This document shows positions 16,765-24,124 of a DNA stretch of 33,043 nucleotides, in pieces (position 1 is the stretch's first letter; every line of letters begins with the position of its first letter). The position numbers were made by a program, and so were the translations under genes. The DNA is from JAVBLD01 sp031553705 (lineage in GTDB: Bacteria > Bacteroidota > Bacteroidia > Bacteroidales > Marinifilaceae): assembly GCA_031553705.1 (NCBI GenBank), contig JAVBLD010000023.1, positions 1 to 33,043 of the forward strand, written 5' to 3'. Below the pieces are notes generated by a model. The model saw only the letters and a program-made list of their open reading frames with translations. It was not told the DNA's origin and did not search any database.

Positions 16765-17412
16765 CTAAATTTTTACGAGATGATTTATAAAGATCGAAGG
16801 CGTATGAATTGTCTCGGGTGCCAGGTTACCGGCGGGCACGATCTCGTCCGCTTCTGCGATGACAAGTCCGGCAGCGGTGGCCATGAGCGGGTTAAAATTC
16901 TGAGTGGTACCTTTATAGATGAGGTTACCCGCTTCATCCGCAATGCTCGCATGGATCAGGGCGATGTCGGCCCCTATCGGTTTTTCCAGCAAGAAATCTT
17001 TACCATCCACCCGGATCACCTCTTTCCCCTCGGCGATTACCGTTCCCAGAGCTGTGGGAGTGAGTACTCCGCCCAATCCGGCACCTTTGGCCCGGATGCA
17101 TTCCGCTAATGTACCTTGCGGATAAAAGACAACCATAAGTTCTCCGCTGTTCATTTGCTCGATTGTGGAAGGGTTGGTTCCTATATGGGAGGTGATGACC
17201 CGTTTTACCTGTCTGTTTGCTATAAGCTTGCCTACACCTTTGTCGGGGAAAGCGGTGTCGTTACAAATGATCGTCAATTCCTTTACCCCGCGTTGTACCA
17301 GAGCGTCTACAATACTGTTCGGCCCGCCTGTGCCGAGGAATCCGCCGATCATCAGCGTCATTCCGTCTTTTACATAAGCTATTGCTTCTGATATAGAGAT
17401 CGTTTTACTCAT
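16765..17412 (-). CDS. atoD: Butyrate-acetoacetate CoA-transferase, alpha subunit
   Basis: A 215-residue class I CoA-transferase subunit A. The glycine-rich CoA-binding motif GGFLGTGGP (23-31) and KDFLLEKPIGADIALIHAS are family hallmarks. It needs AtoA for activity. That gene lies nine genes downstream rather than adjacent. As the first gene of the lysine operon it carries the operon's likely promoter and a Rex-like operator immediately upstream of its start codon. Together with AtoA it makes butyrate while activating the acetoacetate released by Kce. Confidence 0.94.
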   Translation of the reverse strand: MSKTISISEAIAYVKDGMTLMIGGFLGTGGPNSIVDALVQRGVKELTIICNDTAFPDKGVGKLIANRQVKRVITSHIGTNPSTIEQMNSGELMVVFYPQGTLAECIRAKGAGLGGVLTPTALGTVIAEGKEVIRVDGKDFLLEKPIGADIALIHASIADEAGNLIYKGTTQNFNPLMATAAGLVIAEADEIVPAGNLAPETIHTPSIFINHLVKI

Positions 17413-17423
17413 GATAGAATGTT

Positions 17424-17441
17424 TTGTTTAATAATTAACAG
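17424..17441 (-). promoter_or_regulatory. Predicted Rex operator
   Basis: TTGTTTAATAATTAACAG matches the clostridial Rex consensus TTGTTAANNNNTTAACAA at 12 of the 14 defined positions. It sits 12-29 nt upstream of the atoD start codon, just downstream of the -7 box and so over the expected transcription start, a good position for repression. A rex gene starts 1.7 kb away. The match was found by eye. Confidence 0.6.
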
Positions 17442-17447
17442 ATAAGG

Positions 17448-17477
17448 CAAAATTAGTATAATTTTTATGCATTCAAA
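17448..17477 (-). promoter_or_regulatory. Predicted promoter of the lysine fermentation operon
   Basis: On the minus strand, TAATTTTG (17455-17448) fits the Bacteroidetes -7 consensus TAnnTTTG exactly. TTTG (17477-17474) lies 18 bp upstream as the -33 element. Transcription would start near 17441 and give a leader of about 30 nt before atoD. The gap to folC carries no obvious terminator, so some read-through from folC is possible. Confidence 0.6.
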
Positions 17478-17546
17478 GCAAATCTGTTAAATTTTCATCC
17501 AAAAAGAGGAAGAATTATGAATGACGCTACAATAACTCAGTAACTA

Positions 17547-18821
17547 TCAAATCACCTCTGCTACGACAAAAGTACTTCCGCCGATGTAGATCATATCTTG
17601 CGGTGCGGCCTGTCTTCTTGCGGCGGAATATGCTTCGGCGACGGTGGGGTAAATATTGCCGTGGAGTCCGACGGATGCTGCTCTTTCGGCCAGCTCTTTT
17701 TCATCCATGGCCCGCGGGATGGATGCTTTGCAGAAATAGTAAACTGCTTCTTTCGGTAATATGCGTAGAACGCTTTCGACATCTTTGTCGTTTGCCATTC
17801 CGATGACAAAATGCAGTTTGTCATATTTGCATGCGGCTAGTTGTTCACAAACAGCCGTGATGCCGTCGGGGTTATGGCCTGTATCACAGATTGTATACGT
17901 TTTGCCGGCTAACTGCTGCCAGCGTCCGAGCAGTCCGGTATTTTTGACGACATTGGCAATACCGGCCCGGATATCTGCTTCAAAAAGGGCCAATCCAGAA
18001 CCCTGGAGTATCGCTACGGTTTCCAGGACAATAGGGATATTTTTTTGTTGATAGAACCCTTTCAGTTCGCATTGCATATTATCAAAGACGACGCCCGACC
18101 TGTTTTGAAGATGGTAGGTGCCGTCCGCTTGCCTTGAACAGGTCCATTGATCGGATGCAAAGCTCAGCGGGCTGTGGGATTCCGATGCTTTTCTTTCGAA
18201 CACGAAATCGTAAGCACGGTCGCGTATCCCGACGATTGCCGGAATATCGGATTTGATGATCCCCGCTTTTTCCGTTGCGATTTTTTCCAGTGTATCACCT
18301 AATAACGCTATATGGTCAAAGGAGATGTTGGTGATTACGGATGCCATCGGAGTGATGATATTGGTGGAATCCAGCCTTCCGCCCAATCCCACTTCGATCA
18401 CGGCGATGTCTACCTGCTGGTCTGCAAAATATTTAAAAGCCATAGCTACCGTCATTTCAAAAAATGAAGGTTGCAGGGTCTCGAAAAATGCTCTGTTTTG
18501 TGCGATAAAGTCCATGACATACTGTTCGCTGACCATTGTTCCGTCGATCTTTATCCGCTCCCGGAAATCTTTCAGATGGGGTGAGGTATAAAGTCCGGTT
18601 TTGTATCCGGCTTCCTGTAATATTGAGGCTAGCAGATGGGATACGGAACCTTTTCCGTTGGTTCCGGCTACATGTATTGTTTTAAAGTGGGTGTGAGGAT
18701 GGTCAAAATGGACATCCAATTTTACGGTATTGGCTAAATCCGCTTTGTAAGCAGCCGAACCTACCCGGTGATACATCGGGAGTTGGGCAAACATCCAATC
18801 TAATGTTTCTTTGTAATTCAT
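17547..18821 (-). CDS. folC: Dihydrofolate synthase / folylpolyglutamate synthase
   Basis: A 424-residue Mur-ligase-like enzyme that joins glutamate to dihydropteroate and folates with ATP. The P-loop is GTNGKGS (53-59). The central domain shows IAVIEVGLGGRLDSTNII and ITNISFDHIALLGDTLEKIA, with the expected magnesium-binding glutamate and histidine. The C-terminal domain contains TICDTGHNPDGI. The length is typical. It is transcribed away from rex, from a -7 box at 18884-18891. It lies upstream of the lysine operon but has no metabolic link to it. Confidence 0.95.
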   Translation of the reverse strand: MNYKETLDWMFAQLPMYHRVGSAAYKADLANTVKLDVHFDHPHTHFKTIHVAGTNGKGSVSHLLASILQEAGYKTGLYTSPHLKDFRERIKIDGTMVSEQYVMDFIAQNRAFFETLQPSFFEMTVAMAFKYFADQQVDIAVIEVGLGGRLDSTNIITPMASVITNISFDHIALLGDTLEKIATEKAGIIKSDIPAIVGIRDRAYDFVFERKASESHSPLSFASDQWTCSRQADGTYHLQNRSGVVFDNMQCELKGFYQQKNIPIVLETVAILQGSGLALFEADIRAGIANVVKNTGLLGRWQQLAGKTYTICDTGHNPDGITAVCEQLAACKYDKLHFVIGMANDKDVESVLRILPKEAVYYFCKASIPRAMDEKELAERAASVGLHGNIYPTVAEAYSAARRQAAPQDMIYIGGSTFVVAEVI

Positions 18822-18883
18822 AGGTGCTAAACGATAGACGGCAGGTAGCGGGAAATAAAAATGCTATGCCGCCGCTTTTGAGG

Positions 18884-18891
18884 CAAAAGTA
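18884..18891 (-). promoter_or_regulatory. Predicted -7 element of the folC promoter
   Basis: The minus-strand octamer TACTTTTG fits TAnnTTTG and would give a leader of about 55 nt before folC. No clear -33 TTTG is seen at the right distance, so the call rests on the -7 box alone. Confidence 0.45.
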
Positions 18892-18967
18892 GAAAACTTA
18901 GAGATGAAAAACGTAGGAAGGAACTAAAAACTTTATTATAATGTTCTGTTTGGAATAGGAAAAAAAT

Positions 18968-18975
18968 TATCTTTG
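18968..18975 (+). promoter_or_regulatory. Predicted -7 element of the rex promoter
   Basis: TATCTTTG fits TAnnTTTG. It is followed by a leader of just over 100 nt that carries two tandem dyads. The upstream TGTTTG at 18947-18952 is too close (15 bp) for an ideal -33 element. Confidence 0.45.
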
Positions 18976-19009
18976 CTGATTATAAGTGATCTGAAGTAAT
19001 TACTGATAC

Positions 19010-19045
19010 ATTATAAAACTTATAATATCCTTATCTTAAGGATAT
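19010..19045 (+). promoter_or_regulatory. Two abutting inverted repeats in the rex leader
   Basis: ATTATAA-AAC-TTATAAT (19010-19026) abuts ATATCCTTA-TCT-TAAGGATAT (19025-19045). Both have perfect arms. They lie between the predicted rex promoter and the rex start codon. They do not match the Rex consensus, so they may bind another regulator or fold as an RNA hairpin. Confidence 0.45.
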
Positions 19046-19088
19046 AAAAATAGAAAAAGTCAAGTAGATTAAACATATAAGACGTTTT

Positions 19089-19724
19089 ATGAAGATCGAT
19101 AAAAGTGTGCCGATACCCGTATTAAGACGAATGCCGTCTTATCTTTCTTTTGTGAAAATATTGCAGAAACAGGGCGAGAGATATGTATCGTCGACACGTA
19201 TTGCCGAATATATGGAGATCGATTCGACGCAGGTTACCAAGGACTTGTCCCATACCGGCATTTCCGGAAAGACAAGGATCGGTTATGAGGTAGACAGTTT
19301 TGTGGCGATTTTGGAAGATTTTTTGCGCTTCAATAGTGTCGATGAGGCTTTTCTGGTGGGAGCGGGTTCGCTGGGATGTGCACTGCTACAGGATAAAGGG
19401 CTTTCCGCTTTCGGTCTGAGTATCGTGGCGGCTTTTGATATAGACAAGGCGAAAGTGGGAGCAAAGATAAACGACATTGAGATTTGGCATATCGACCAAC
19501 TCCGGGTTATGGCGACAGAGCGGAATGTGGTCATCGGAATCATCACGGTTCCGGCGGAACATGCACAGGGTATTGCCGACCTGATGGTAGCCTGGGGGAT
19601 CAGAGCGATCTGGAATTTTACTCCTGCCCGTATCAAAGTGCCCGCCCATATTGTCGTTCAGCATACGACCATCTATACGAATCTGGCTATACTTTTCAAT
19701 AAATTATATCAGCCGAAGGAGTAG
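19089..19724 (+). CDS. rex: Redox-sensing transcriptional repressor Rex
   Basis: A 211-residue Rex repressor. The N-terminal winged helix (about 1-75) includes STRIAEYMEIDSTQVTKDLS as the recognition region. The C-terminal Rossmann domain has GAGSLG (91-96) for NAD(H), followed by AFDIDKAKVG, and a C-terminal swap helix. Rex binds operators when NADH is low and releases them when the NADH/NAD ratio rises. A candidate operator lies in front of the lysine fermentation operon, a pathway that both makes and consumes NADH. The gene has its own promoter, divergent from folC. Confidence 0.95.
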   Translation: MKIDKSVPIPVLRRMPSYLSFVKILQKQGERYVSSTRIAEYMEIDSTQVTKDLSHTGISGKTRIGYEVDSFVAILEDFLRFNSVDEAFLVGAGSLGCALLQDKGLSAFGLSIVAAFDIDKAKVGAKINDIEIWHIDQLRVMATERNVVIGIITVPAEHAQGIADLMVAWGIRAIWNFTPARIKVPAHIVVQHTTIYTNLAILFNKLYQPKE

Positions 19725-19743
19725 AACAAAAAAGCCAGTGTTA

Positions 19744-19774
19744 TTGTTCTTTACGTTGAAATATCTTATCTTTG
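19744..19774 (+). promoter_or_regulatory. Predicted promoter of thrS-infC-rpmI-rplT
   Basis: TTG (19744-19746), a 20-bp spacer and TATCTTTG (19767-19774) fit the Bacteroidetes -33/-7 pattern. The predicted start gives a leader of about 45 nt before thrS. That leader contains the purine run AGGAGGAGGGG, but it lies too far from the start codon to act as its Shine-Dalgarno sequence. Confidence 0.6.
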
Positions 19775-19824
19775 CGGCTTGTGGGTACAGGAGGAGGGGA
19801 TTAATTAAAAATATGAAATGAAAT

Positions 19825-21777
19825 ATGGTAAAGATTACATTTCCGGACGGAAGCATCAGGGAGTATGAGTCGGGGGTAACCGGGCTTGATATCGCGAAGT
19901 CGATCAGTCATAAATTGGCCAAAGAGGTATTAGCCGTTTCTGTAAACGGGGAGACCTGGGATTTGACACGCGGTATCGCAACCGATGCGACGGTAAAACT
20001 ATATACTTGGGATGATGAGGAGGGAAAACACGCTTTCTGGCACTCTTCGGCGCATCTGATGGCAGAGGCATTGCAGGAGTTGTATCCGGGTACCAAATTC
20101 GGTATCGGTCCGGCCATTGAGAGCGGTTTTTATTATGATATAGAACCGGGTAATGATATCGTATTGACCGACAAAGACCTGGAAGCCGTCGAGAAAAAGA
20201 TGGTTGAGCTTTCCGGAAGCAGGCAGGAGTACCAACGGGTGGATGTAAGCAAGAAGGAGGCTTTGGATTATTTCTCCAAACGGAATGAGACATACAAGGT
20301 AGAGTTGATCAATGATCTGGAAGATGGTAAAATCACTTACTACCAGCAGGGAACGTTTACAGATCTGTGCCGTGGTCCGCATTTGCCGGACACCTCTTAT
20401 ATCAAGGCAATTAAGTTAACCAGTCTGGCCGGCGCTTATTGGAGGGGAAACGAGAAAAATAAGATGTTGACCCGTATTTACGGGATTGCTTTCCCGAAAC
20501 AGAAGATGCTCGAGGAGTGGCTGGTGTTGATGGAGGAGGCCAGACAACGTGATCATCGTAAGGTCGGTAAGGAGATGGAGTTGTTTATGTTTTCGCAGGC
20601 TGTGGGGCAGGGATTGCCGATGTGGTTGCCTAAAGGAACGATGTTAAGGGACCGGCTGGAGAGTTTTTTGCGGAAACTGCAAAAAAAGCACGATTACCAA
20701 CAGGTGATTACCCCGCACATCACGAATGTCAATTTATATAAGACTTCCGGACACTTTCAGAAATACGGAAAGGATAGTTTCCAGGTGATCACGACCCCTC
20801 AGGAGGGAGAAGAGTTTATGTTGAAACCGATGAACTGTCCCCATCATTGTGAAATGTATAAATTTAAGCCCCGTTCATATAAGGAGTTGCCGATCCGTTT
20901 TGCAGAGTTCGGTACTGTTTATCGTTACGAACAGAGCGGCGAACTGCACGGGTTGACCAGAGTTCGCGGGTTTACGCAGGATGATGCGCACCTGTTCTGT
21001 ATGCCCGACCAGATCAAAGATGAATTTAAAAAGGTAATAGATATTATTTTTATTATCTTTAAAGCACTTGATTTTAATGATTTTACTGCGCAGGTGTCAT
21101 TAAGGGATCCTAATAATAAAGAGAAATATATCGGTAGCGATGAGAACTGGGAAAAGGCGGAGAGGGCTATTATTGAGGCTGCCGAAGAGAAAGGGTTGAA
21201 GACGAATGTTGTATTGGGAGAGGCTGCCTTTTACGGTCCGAAGCTCGACTTTATGGTGAAGGATGCTATCGGTCGCAAGTGGCAGTTGGGAACGATCCAG
21301 GTAGACTATAACCTGCCGGAGCGTTTTGAGTTGGAGTATACCGGAGCGGACAACCAGAAGCACCGGCCGGTCATGATCCACCGTGCTCCGTTCGGGAGTA
21401 TGGAGCGTTTTGTCGCCGTTTTGATAGAACATACGGGCGGTAAGTTTCCGTTATGGCTTACGCCAGAGCAGGTTGTGGTGCTTCCGATCAGCGAAAAATT
21501 TAACGATTATGCTCAAAATGTTTTGAATTTGTTGAATAATTCCGATATTCGCACCGTCTTAGACGACAGAAATGAAAAAATCGGGCGAAAAATCCGGGAC
21601 AACGAGTTGAAAAAGATACCTTTTATGCTTGTGGTCGGGGAAAACGAAGCAAGTCAGCAACAAGTTTCTGTCCGCCGTCAGGGACGCGGAGATGCAGGGT
21701 CCATGTCGATAGATGAATTTATAAAATTAGTAAACAAAGAAGTGGATGGCCAATTAGAGGCGATCTACAACTATTAA
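19825..21777 (+). CDS. thrS: Threonyl-tRNA synthetase
   Basis: A 650-residue class II synthetase that charges tRNA-Thr. An N-terminal TGS domain (1-60) is followed by the editing domain with HSSAHLMAEAL (about 73-83). The catalytic core has a zinc-binding Cys338 in MNCPHHCEMY, motif 2 in the GELHGLTRVRGFTQDD region, and motif 3 in PVMIHRAPFGSMERF. A C-terminal anticodon-binding domain completes the normal length. It is the first gene of the classic thrS-infC-rpmI-rplT translation operon. Its stop codon lies in the same frame as infC, 18 nt before the proposed infC start. Confidence 0.98.
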   Translation: MVKITFPDGSIREYESGVTGLDIAKSISHKLAKEVLAVSVNGETWDLTRGIATDATVKLYTWDDEEGKHAFWHSSAHLMAEALQELYPGTKFGIGPAIESGFYYDIEPGNDIVLTDKDLEAVEKKMVELSGSRQEYQRVDVSKKEALDYFSKRNETYKVELINDLEDGKITYYQQGTFTDLCRGPHLPDTSYIKAIKLTSLAGAYWRGNEKNKMLTRIYGIAFPKQKMLEEWLVLMEEARQRDHRKVGKEMELFMFSQAVGQGLPMWLPKGTMLRDRLESFLRKLQKKHDYQQVITPHITNVNLYKTSGHFQKYGKDSFQVITTPQEGEEFMLKPMNCPHHCEMYKFKPRSYKELPIRFAEFGTVYRYEQSGELHGLTRVRGFTQDDAHLFCMPDQIKDEFKKVIDIIFIIFKALDFNDFTAQVSLRDPNNKEKYIGSDENWEKAERAIIEAAEEKGLKTNVVLGEAAFYGPKLDFMVKDAIGRKWQLGTIQVDYNLPERFELEYTGADNQKHRPVMIHRAPFGSMERFVAVLIEHTGGKFPLWLTPEQVVVLPISEKFNDYAQNVLNLLNNSDIRTVLDDRNEKIGRKIRDNELKKIPFMLVVGENEASQQQVSVRRQGRGDAGSMSIDEFIKLVNKEVDGQLEAIYNY

Positions 21778-21780
21778 AAT

Positions 21781-21790
21781 AAAGGAGGAT
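21781..21790 (+). promoter_or_regulatory. Strong Shine-Dalgarno sequence of infC
   Basis: AAAGGAGGAT is almost fully complementary to the usual 3' end of 16S rRNA. From AGGAGG (21783-21788) there are 7 nt to an in-frame ATA at 21796, the ideal spacing, but 19 nt to the first ATG at 21808. Other genes in the window lack such a sequence, so this site decides the infC start. Confidence 0.65.
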
Positions 21791-21795
21791 TTAAT

Positions 21796-22350
21796 ATAGT
21801 ACCGAGAATGGAAGTCAGAGGTTCACGAAATCAAGCTAGCAAAGAACCGCAGCACAAAATTAATGAAATGATAAGATCGGCAACCGTCAGGGTTGTCGGA
21901 GAGGGCGTTGAGCCGGGAGTTTATCCTTTGCGTGAAGCTCTTGCGATGGCAGAGTCAGCCGGAATGGATTTAGTGGAAATTTCGCCGAATGCGGAACCAC
22001 CTGTATGCAGGATTATAGATTATAGTAAATTTCTGTATCAGCTAAAGAAAAAACAGAAGGAGATCAAAGCCAAAAGCGTTAAAGTGGTGATGAAGGAGAT
22101 TCGTTTCGGACCTCAGACGGATGATCATGATTTTAATTTCAAGCTGAAACATGCGAAAGAATTTCTGGAAGAGGGAGCAAAGGTAAGGGCCTATGTTTTT
22201 TTCAAAGGACGTTCGATATTGTTTAAAGATCAGGGATCTGCACTATTGGCCCGTTTTGTTTCCGAACTCGAAGACTACGGGAAAGTAGAAGCCCTTCCGA
22301 AACTTGAAGGAAAGAAAATGATCGTGGTGCTGGCTCCGAAAAAATCTTAG
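21796..22350 (+). CDS. infC: Translation initiation factor IF-3
   Basis: IF-3 binds the 30S subunit and proofreads start codons. The N-terminal domain (INEMIRSATVRVVGEGVEPGV onward) and the highly conserved DLVEISPNAEPPVCRIIDY linker are followed by the C-terminal 30S-binding domain with IRFGPQTDDHDFNFK. The start is set at ATA (21796, then Val-Pro-Arg-Met) because of the ideally placed strong Shine-Dalgarno sequence. The conservative alternative is ATG at 21808, giving 180 residues. A non-AUG start would allow the autoregulation known for infC in E. coli, where IF-3 represses its own AUU start. Family identity is certain and the start is an inference. Confidence 0.9.
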   Translation: MVPRMEVRGSRNQASKEPQHKINEMIRSATVRVVGEGVEPGVYPLREALAMAESAGMDLVEISPNAEPPVCRIIDYSKFLYQLKKKQKEIKAKSVKVVMKEIRFGPQTDDHDFNFKLKHAKEFLEEGAKVRAYVFFKGRSILFKDQGSALLARFVSELEDYGKVEALPKLEGKKMIVVLAPKKS

Positions 22351-22506
22351 ATAAGGGCAAGAAATAAAGGGTAAGGTGCAGCATAAAGGGTGCAGGATGA
22401 TTTTGAATTGATTTTTTACTTTCGGCTTTCACTTTCCCATTTTCGATTAAATAACGGATATTTTATTATTATATATTTTTCTGAAACACAATTAAATTGA
22501 GAGAAA

Positions 22507-22701
22507 ATGCCAAAAATGAAGACAGTGAGCAGCGCAAAGAAAAGATTTGCTTTGACTGCTACCGGAAAGATTAAAAGAAAGCATGCCTTCAAACGTCATA
22601 TTTTGACTAAGAAGACAACCAAGCAAAAGAGAAACCTTACTTATGCAGCCATCGTGTCTCAAGCTGATGTGAAGATGGTGAGAAAGATGCTTTGCATGTA
22701 A
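22507..22701 (+). CDS. rpmI: 50S ribosomal protein L35 (bL35)
   Basis: A 64-residue, very basic ribosomal protein. MPKMKTVSSAKKRFALTATG and the following GKIKRKHAFKRHILTKK are diagnostic of bL35. It starts 156 bp after infC; that gap shows only pyrimidine- and purine-rich words and no clear promoter or Shine-Dalgarno sequence. It lies upstream of rplT in the conserved infC-rpmI-rplT order. Confidence 0.97.
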   Translation: MPKMKTVSSAKKRFALTATGKIKRKHAFKRHILTKKTTKQKRNLTYAAIVSQADVKMVRKMLCM

Positions 22702-22788
22702 GACGTAAAAAAGAATCATTAACCAGAGTGTTATGCCTGAAAAGTTTCCTTGTAGAGAGGAACGCTGACATTCAAAAAACAAAAAATT

Positions 22789-23145
22789 ATGCCAAGAGCT
22801 ACAAATGCGGTTGCTTCAAGAGCACGCAGAAAAAAGATTTTAAAACAGACCAAAGGAAACTTTGGCGCCAGAAAGAATGTTTGGACGGTTGCTAAAAACA
22901 CATACGAGAAAGGTTTGACGTATGCGTTCCGTGACAGACGTAAGAAAAAATCGGAGTTTAGAGCATTGTGGATTCAGAGAATTAATGCTGCTGCCAGACT
23001 GGAGGGAATGTCTTATTCTAAATTTATGGGCTTGGTTCATAAAGCGGATGTGGACATGAACCGTAAGGTATTGGCTGATTTAGCTATGAATCATCCTGAA
23101 GCTTTTAAAGCCGTAGTGGCTAAAGTGAAGGAGTTAGCAAAATAA
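22789..23145 (+). CDS. rplT: 50S ribosomal protein L20 (bL20)
   Basis: A 118-residue ribosomal assembly protein. MPRATNAVASRARRKKILKQ and the C-terminal globular domain with AWIQRINAAARLEG-like sequence (LWIQRINAAARLEGMSYSK) are typical. It is the last gene of the thrS operon, followed by a strong intrinsic terminator. The 87-bp gap after rpmI contains a small stem (TTCCT with AGGAA near 22748-22764). L20 autoregulates through such leaders in some bacteria, but no known L20-leader class is recognised here. Confidence 0.98.
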   Translation: MPRATNAVASRARRKKILKQTKGNFGARKNVWTVAKNTYEKGLTYAFRDRRKKKSEFRALWIQRINAAARLEGMSYSKFMGLVHKADVDMNRKVLADLAMNHPEAFKAVVAKVKELAK

Positions 23146-23171
23146 CAAAAAGTAATGATAAAATATCCTTG

Positions 23172-23200
23172 AAAAAGGCTGCCGCCGGCAGCCTTTTTCT
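23172..23200 (+). terminator. Intrinsic terminator after rplT
   Basis: GGCTGCC (23177-23183) and GGCAGCC (23187-23193) form a GC-rich stem with a 3-nt loop. The flanking AAAAA and TTTTT extend the stem and supply the U-tract in both directions. It lies about 30 nt past the rplT stop. Confidence 0.92.
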
Positions 23201-23234
23201 GTTTATGGAATATACATAAACAGAAAAAAAATAT

Positions 23235-23242
23235 TACCTTTG
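23235..23242 (+). promoter_or_regulatory. Predicted -7 element of the dapB promoter
   Basis: TACCTTTG fits TAnnTTTG and lies after the rplT terminator. It implies a leader of roughly 110 nt before dapB that contains the word repeat GTGGCAGGTGGCAG. No clear -33 element is seen. Confidence 0.45.
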
Positions 23243-23359
23243 ACAAATTGGACAAAAGTGGCAGGTGGCAGATGATAAGAGGTAGGCAGCTCGCCATTTA
23301 TGACTCATCTTTTTTGAGCCTGTGTTCATTTGTGGTCCAAATTCAAATATAGAATCTAT

Positions 23360-24097
23360 ATGAAAATTGCATTGCTGGGATATGGGAAAATGGGAAAAAT
23401 GATCGAGTCTATGGCAATAGATCAAGGGCATCAGATCGTTTTGATTGTGGATGAGCATAACCGGGCAGAGTGTACTGATGAGCAATTGGAGAGGGCAGAT
23501 GTGGCCATTGAGTTTTCAATTCCGGAAGTGGCCATAGGACATTATAAATGGTGTTTTGACTGCGGCGTACCTGTCGTTTCCGGTACAACCGGCTGGTTGC
23601 AGCGATGGCGTGAAGTGGCCGATTATTGTGCCGATAAACAAGGTTCTTTTTTTTACGCTTCCAACTACAGCATAGGGGTGAATCTGTTTTTTCACTTAAA
23701 CCGGTATCTGGCAAAATTGATGAGCAGGTTTCCGGATTACAGCATAGCGGTGGAGGAAGTACATCATATTCATAAGCTGGATGCTCCAAGCGGTACGGCT
23801 ATCACCATTGCAGAGGGGATCCTGGAGAATCATCAGGCGTATCGGTCATGGGCACTGTCGGACGGGACTGATCATCCGGCAGAAGTTTTGCCTATCACTG
23901 CAAAACGGGAAGGAGAGATACCAGGTATCCATACCGTAACCTATACCTCGGCTATCGATGAGATACGGATCGGCCATTCGGCTTTTTCCCGTTTGGGATT
24001 TGCTCAGGGAGCCCTGTTAGCGGCCGGATTTCTGAAAGGAAAGAAAGGGGTTTACGGAATGAATGATATGATGAAGGAATTAGCGATCGGAAATTAA
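23360..24097 (+). CDS. dapB: 4-hydroxy-tetrahydrodipicolinate reductase
   Basis: A 245-residue NAD(P)H-dependent enzyme of the diaminopimelate/lysine biosynthetic route. The start MKIALLGYGKMGKM is chosen because it places the Rossmann motif GYGKMG at 7-12 as in the family. An in-frame ATG at 23330 would add ten unlikely residues. The active-site stretch HHIHKLDAPSGTA contains His135, His136 and Lys139. It is slightly short, as is usual in Bacteroidetes. It is followed 27 bp later by lepB, and the two are probably cotranscribed. The same cell therefore encodes both lysine synthesis and lysine fermentation. Confidence 0.95.
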   Translation: MKIALLGYGKMGKMIESMAIDQGHQIVLIVDEHNRAECTDEQLERADVAIEFSIPEVAIGHYKWCFDCGVPVVSGTTGWLQRWREVADYCADKQGSFFYASNYSIGVNLFFHLNRYLAKLMSRFPDYSIAVEEVHHIHKLDAPSGTAITIAEGILENHQAYRSWALSDGTDHPAEVLPITAKREGEIPGIHTVTYTSAIDEIRIGHSAFSRLGFAQGALLAAGFLKGKKGVYGMNDMMKELAIGN

Positions 24098-24124
24098 AAT
24101 TGGGAATGATATAATAAAAAAAAG

